Below are positions 44,838 through 48,480 of a stretch of DNA of 48,480 nt, in pieces (position 1 is the first letter of the stretch; every line of letters begins with the position of its first letter). The stretch is from positions 1-48,480 of the forward strand of contig JAEUII010000189.1 of assembly GCA_016795145.1 (NCBI GenBank), given 5' to 3'. The DNA comes from Planctomycetaceae bacterium (GTDB lineage: Bacteria > Planctomycetota > Planctomycetia > Planctomycetales > Planctomycetaceae). The notes below the pieces were generated by a model. That model made no database searches. It saw nothing but the letters and a program-made list of their open reading frames with translations, and was not told the origin of the DNA. The translations under genes and the position numbers were made by a program.

Positions 44838-45863
44838 ATGGCATTTCGCTCTGCGTGTTTTGTGGCTCTGATGATCGTTCTGTCGTCGACCTTGCCTGCT
44901 CAAATTCCCCTGGTTCGCGATGTTATGCCGCGGACTCCTGCAGGGCCAGAGTTCAGAATCAAGAGCGTCGAAATCAATGCCGAGGTTCGCGATCAGATTG
45001 CCACGGTTCAGATGGCTCAGACGTTTCAGAACACCTCCAGTCGCGTGCTTGAAACTCAGTTTCTGTTCCCGCTTCCACCCGATGCGGCCATCAATGGGCT
45101 GACGCTGATTGTCGACGGCAAAGAGCTAACCGGCGAACTAAAGACAAAAGACGAAGCCCGACGGGCCTACGAAGAAATCGTCCGTCAGCGCAAGGATCCG
45201 GCTCTTCTGGAGTTTATGGATCGGGGATTGTTTCGAACGAGCGTCTTCCCGATTCCTCCTGGAGAATCTCGCCGCGTTGAGATTCGCTATGTGCAGCTGC
45301 TGACCAGCCTTGAGGGACTGGTCGACCTGACGTTGCCTGCTGGTCCCGCGTGTGCTCATGGCGTCAAGGTGGATGAGTTGAAGATTGATGTGCGGATTGA
45401 ATCGAGTCGGCCGCTGGGCAATGTCTACAGTGCCACTCACGATCTTGGATTCAAGCGTCCTGACGAGAGAACAGCGCGTGGGCACTTCGAAGCGAAAGAT
45501 GTCACAAAGACTCAGGACGTTCGAATTCTGTTTGGATCGAAGGAAAAAGAAATCGGTATCAGCGTCGTCAGTTACAAGCCGGACGATGGTGATCAGGGAT
45601 ACTATCTATTGCTGGCAACACCGGGCTCAAGTGATGATCGCATGCCCACGATCGGCAGGACTCTGCTGTTTGTCGTAGACCGATCGGGCAGCATGGCCGG
45701 TGAGAAAATGGAACAGACCAAGTCGGCATTGAAGTACATGCTGAACTCCATGACGGAACAGGACACGTTCAACATCATTGCATTCTCCAGCGATGTGAAG
45801 TCCTTTCGTCCTGAACCCGAAGCGGGCAACGCTGAGTCAAAGAAAGCGGCGATTGATTTGTGA
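44838..45863 (+). CDS. VIT/von Willebrand A protein, N-terminal part (split gene)
   Basis: This frame encodes 341 residues: a signal peptide (MAFRSACFVALMIVLSSTLP), a VIT domain (about 30-160; MAQTFQNTSSRVLETQFLFP, FPIPPGESRRVEIRY) and the first half of a von Willebrand factor A domain with the metal site VDRSGSM. The frame stops at 45861-45863 in the middle of the vWA domain, which continues in another frame from GTG 45860. Together they resemble exported inter-alpha-trypsin-inhibitor-like proteins. GAAGGGG at 44823-44829 supports ATG 44838. One extra G near 45861 would join the two parts. Confidence 0.85.
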   Translation: MAFRSACFVALMIVLSSTLPAQIPLVRDVMPRTPAGPEFRIKSVEINAEVRDQIATVQMAQTFQNTSSRVLETQFLFPLPPDAAINGLTLIVDGKELTGELKTKDEARRAYEEIVRQRKDPALLEFMDRGLFRTSVFPIPPGESRRVEIRYVQLLTSLEGLVDLTLPAGPACAHGVKVDELKIDVRIESSRPLGNVYSATHDLGFKRPDERTARGHFEAKDVTKTQDVRILFGSKEKEIGISVVSYKPDDGDQGYYLLLATPGSSDDRMPTIGRTLLFVVDRSGSMAGEKMEQTKSALKYMLNSMTEQDTFNIIAFSSDVKSFRPEPEAGNAESKKAAIDL

Positions 45864-47158
45864 CCGATCTCTATGCTGGTGGTGGAACCAACATCAACGG
45901 AGCATTGACAGAGGCACTTTCACAGCTGAAAGATGAGAGCCGTCCGGCCTACGTTCTGTTTATGACCGACGGCCTTCCCACCGTCGGCGAAATTGCCGAA
46001 CCCGCAATTGCCAGCAACGCGGAAAAGGCGGCAAGTCGTAACGTGCGAATGTTCAGCTTTGGTGTCGGGCATGACGTCAACAGTCGCTTGCTGGATCGAC
46101 TTGCAAAGAACCATCGCGGTCGCACGACCTACGTAAAGCCGAACGAGAACATTGAACAGCCGGTGACCACGATGTTTCAACAGATCAGCATGCCGGCGAT
46201 GACGGACATCAAACTGGTCTATGAGGCTCAGGGGAATCAATCGGGAAGTGTTGTGAACCGGCAGATTCCTGAAGCTCTGTCCGACTTGTTCTTTGGAGAG
46301 CAGCTGATTGTCACCGGACGTTACCGCGACGCCGGCAATGTGAAGGTGACGCTCGAAGGAACCGTGAACGATCAGGTGCGGCGATTGATTCAGGAAGCAA
46401 AACTGGGGTCTGCCGAGGAGACTCGACGCAATGCCTTTGTTGCACAGCTCTGGGCAACTCGACGCATCGGACAGATTATCGATGAGCTCGATTTGAACGG
46501 TCAGAACAAGGAGCTGGTGGATGAGCTTGTGGCTTTGTCGCTGAAGCATGGCATCATGACGCCTTACACGTCGTTTCTGGCCGATGAAACTCGCTCGCTG
46601 GAGGATCGAAAACTCACGATGGACGAAGCCACCAATCGACTTTCGAGCGGACTTGGCATGGCCTCGGGTGCGGGTGGATTTGCTCAGCGAGAACTCAAAC
46701 AATCGCTGAAGAATGCCGAACGAGCTTCATCGGCCCCCCAGGGCAGTGCAGATGGTCTTGGGAATCTGTTTGGAAGTGCATCACCTGCACCAGATGCTGC
46801 CGGACGTGCAAAGGGCGGAATACTTCCTTCTGCTTCGCCTGGTGGACCTGTCTCGGGCCTCGGTGATTCTAATTCCGCTGGAGCGGCCGGGATGGGTGCT
46901 GGGCGGAGGGCAACGGTGCGCAAGATTGGCGACCGAACCTTCTATTGGAAGAACAACGAGTGGCAGGAAGCGTCGCTGCTTCAGGATGGCAAGCTGAAGG
47001 AAATTGAAATCACTTCCGTCGAGCAGTTTTCTACTCAGTACTTTGAACTCAGCAAACGGGAGAATGGCCGCTGGAGCGTGTATCTTTCAATCGATGAGCC
47101 TGTTGTTGTGCTGATCGGAGACAAAGCGTTTCGCATTGTGCCTGTGAAGGCAGAGTGA
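45860..47158 (+). CDS. VIT/von Willebrand A protein, C-terminal part (split gene)
   Basis: This frame holds 432 residues continuing the vWA domain: DLYAGGGTNINGALTEAL, the MTDGLPT metal-site segment and MFSFGVGHDVNSRLLDRLA. After it come a beta-rich region, a Ser/Gly/Ala-rich linker (about 265-345) and a C-terminal part with VRKIGDRTFYWKNNEWQ. It has no signal peptide of its own. It overlaps the upstream frame by four bases (GTGA), so translational coupling of two chains is possible. However, the cut inside a domain makes a frameshift mutation or a sequence error more likely. A terminator follows at 47209. Confidence 0.83.
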   Translation: MTDLYAGGGTNINGALTEALSQLKDESRPAYVLFMTDGLPTVGEIAEPAIASNAEKAASRNVRMFSFGVGHDVNSRLLDRLAKNHRGRTTYVKPNENIEQPVTTMFQQISMPAMTDIKLVYEAQGNQSGSVVNRQIPEALSDLFFGEQLIVTGRYRDAGNVKVTLEGTVNDQVRRLIQEAKLGSAEETRRNAFVAQLWATRRIGQIIDELDLNGQNKELVDELVALSLKHGIMTPYTSFLADETRSLEDRKLTMDEATNRLSSGLGMASGAGGFAQRELKQSLKNAERASSAPQGSADGLGNLFGSASPAPDAAGRAKGGILPSASPGGPVSGLGDSNSAGAAGMGAGRRATVRKIGDRTFYWKNNEWQEASLLQDGKLKEIEITSVEQFSTQYFELSKRENGRWSVYLSIDEPVVVLIGDKAFRIVPVKAE

Positions 47159-47208
47159 TTGACAGGGGATCATTGCCAGGGCTGATGCACGGCGGCTTTC
47201 GTAAGAAT

Positions 47209-47258
47209 AAACGCGGTGATTGACGGGACCTGTGGGTCATGTCAGCACCGCGTTTTTT
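47209..47258 (+). terminator. Rho-independent terminator with long loop
   Basis: AACGCGGTG (47210-47218) pairs perfectly with CACCGCGTT (47246-47254). An inner GACC/GGTC stem lies in the loop, and a run of six T follows from 47253. It terminates the vWA transcript. Confidence 0.75.
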
Positions 47259-47303
47259 GTTATGCAGGTTGGGTTCGTACGCCAAGCGATGATGAAGTGA
47301 TGG

Positions 47304-47329
47304 AAGCGACTGAGGACAGTCGCTCTACA
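47304..47329. repeat. REP-like hairpin (GTAGA/TCCT family), minus orientation
   Basis: On the minus strand it reads TGTAGA with stem AGCGACTG/CAGTCGCT around TCCT. It ends two bases before the stop of the coiled-coil gene. The stem differs from all other copies yet is perfectly paired. Confidence 0.8.
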
Positions 47330-47330
47330 C

Positions 47331-48480
47331 TCACGCGGCTTCACGGGCGGGGGGCTGATCGATGGTACTGGATTCTCGCACCGTCAATTGTTCCAGCAGC
47401 TCGCGAATGGTTCGTTCCGCCTCGATGCGGTCATGCTGCCAGCGCTGCTGCACCTGTTCCAGTTTGGCCTGAAGGTCTGCGATCGCCGCCTGTTGTTCCT
47501 CGACGACCGTGTCGACCGTCCGTTCATTCAGCTCGGCCTCACGTTCAGCAAACCACTGCTCCAGTTCAGATCGATCCTTGCGGAACTGCTGCTGACGATC
47601 TGTCAGATCGGCCGCTGCCGATTCGACCTTGTCGCGGTCTGCATGCACCTGCTGACGGAGTCGATCGAAGTAGGACTGAACATCATTGCGAGCCTGTTCC
47701 AGACGTGCTCGTGCGAGTTCCGGATTGACGGCGTCTCGAATCAGCCCAGTGCGAGCTTCTTCGATGACCAGACGATGTTCCAGGATCTCGGCCTGAGTCT
47801 GATCGAGTTCGGCACGCATGCGATTCAGACGCTGTGACCGTTCGTCGAGTCTCGCCGCCAGTTCCGCCAGAGAACTTTCCTGCTGTCGAAGACGACGCTG
47901 ACGACTTTCGATATCACGAAGGATGGCGTCACGTTCCTCTTCACTGCGGCGCTGCTGACGCTGAAGATCGGAAAGAGCGGCATTTCTGGATCGGTCCACA
48001 ATCCGTGTTTCGCGATCGATGGACTCTTCGCGTTCTGACAGCAACGATCGGACATGTTCCAGCTGTCGGAAACGCAGACGATGAAGTTCGATAAACTTCA
48101 GGCGTTCGCTTCGGAACAACTGCTGCTCACGTCGAAACTCCCGCAGTTCCGCTTCCAGATCGTCTTTCGCGCGAGTCAGATGTTCAAACTGGAAGCGATA
48201 GCGACGCTGAAGGTTGTTTTGTTCTGTGAGAAGAGCCTGGCGTTTCTTTTCGACTTCTTCCCGAAGTCTCGCCTGCTCCGCCTCGACATGTTCGCCGAAC
48301 TGTTCCCGCTGCAGCTGCAGGTCTTCAGCCTGTTGCTTCAGTTCGGAAACCTGAGCGTCGTAAGCCTGCTGGAGTTCGTCTTTCTGACGAGCAACCCCGA
48401 CGAGTTCCTGTGCCATTTCCTGGCGAGCTCGTTCGGCGAGTCGCAGGCGTTCGTTTCGCAGTTCTTCGTCCAGAAGTCGC
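47331..48480 (-). CDS. Coiled-coil protein, incomplete at window edge
   Basis: The last 361 codons from an internal Met at 48416 encode an almost continuous coiled coil rich in Glu, Arg, Gln and Leu, such as REEVEKKRQALLTEQNNLQR. The frame remains open to the end of the window and its translation (LLDEELRNERLRLAERARQE) is again coiled coil, so the true start lies beyond 48480. A short acidic/proline-containing end (DQPPAREAA) follows the coil. No globular domain is visible; it may be a structural or chromosome-associated filament protein, but function cannot be assigned. Confidence 0.8.
   Translation of the reverse strand, partial: RLLDEELRNERLRLAERARQEMAQELVGVARQKDELQQAYDAQVSELKQQAEDLQLQREQFGEHVEAEQARLREEVEKKRQALLTEQNNLQRRYRFQFEHLTRAKDDLEAELREFRREQQLFRSERLKFIELHRLRFRQLEHVRSLLSEREESIDRETRIVDRSRNAALSDLQRQQRRSEEERDAILRDIESRQRRLRQQESSLAELAARLDERSQRLNRMRAELDQTQAEILEHRLVIEEARTGLIRDAVNPELARARLEQARNDVQSYFDRLRQQVHADRDKVESAAADLTDRQQQFRKDRSELEQWFAEREAELNERTVDTVVEEQQAAIADLQAKLEQVQQRWQHDRIEAERTIRELLEQLTVRESSTIDQPPAREAA

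Noticed and set aside
44645..45052. 135-codon plus-strand frame at the start of the VIT/vWA gene
   Set aside because: It overlaps the signal peptide and VIT domain in another frame; the 44838 frame has a ribosome-binding site and homology.

Overview
The window looks like a chromosomal segment of a member of the Planctomycetota. This is inferred from gene content: an ECF-type sigma factor divergent from a serine/threonine kinase with an N-terminal anti-sigma-like zinc motif, VIT/von Willebrand proteins, a DabA/NuoL-like/SulP inorganic-carbon cluster, long proteins with low-complexity tails, and loosely packed genes with repeat-filled gaps. No rRNA, tRNA, phage or transposase gene was recognised and no CRISPR array is present.

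Layout. 1-580: leader without a convincing gene. 581-4901: two consecutive DEAD-box RNA helicases with RG-rich tails, followed by a double palindromic repeat that carries terminators. 5188-5508: small secreted protein. 5786-14070: carbon-uptake cluster of DabA, a NuoL-like and a NuoM-like membrane subunit, and a SulP transporter with STAS domain. 14374-15419: DksA/TraR zinc-finger protein and a small secreted protein. 15579-19793: glycosyltransferase, aldo/keto reductase, asparagine synthase. 19791-21148: repeats around a small membrane protein gene. 21160-26182: DUF2306-like membrane protein, SpoU-type RNA methyltransferase, valyl-tRNA synthetase. 26377-28028: repeats and the ECF-type sigma factor. 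28029-32913: kinase with a duplicated C-terminal module and a frameshift. 33226-36099: membrane metallophosphoesterase and PEGA lipoprotein. 36505-38289: RlmL-type rRNA methyltransferase fused to a MEKHLA domain. 38612-39814: NagA. 40187-44550: UvrD-like helicase coupled to a TPR-like protein. 44838-47158: VIT/vWA protein split by a frameshift. 47331 to the right edge: coiled-coil protein, incomplete.

The most striking non-gene feature is a dense set of dispersed hairpin elements. Several sequence families share one architecture: a GTAG (or ATAG-like) head followed by a short palindrome, often as an inverted pair ending in CTAC. This is the layout of REP/BIME elements. Within a family the loop is constant while both stem arms change together. 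Several elements abut or supply the stop codon of a neighbouring gene. Separately, two purine-rich palindromes lie in frame inside valS, so that the synthetase carries two extra peptides in predicted loops. No REP-associated transposase was found here; if the interpretation is right, one should exist elsewhere in the genome.
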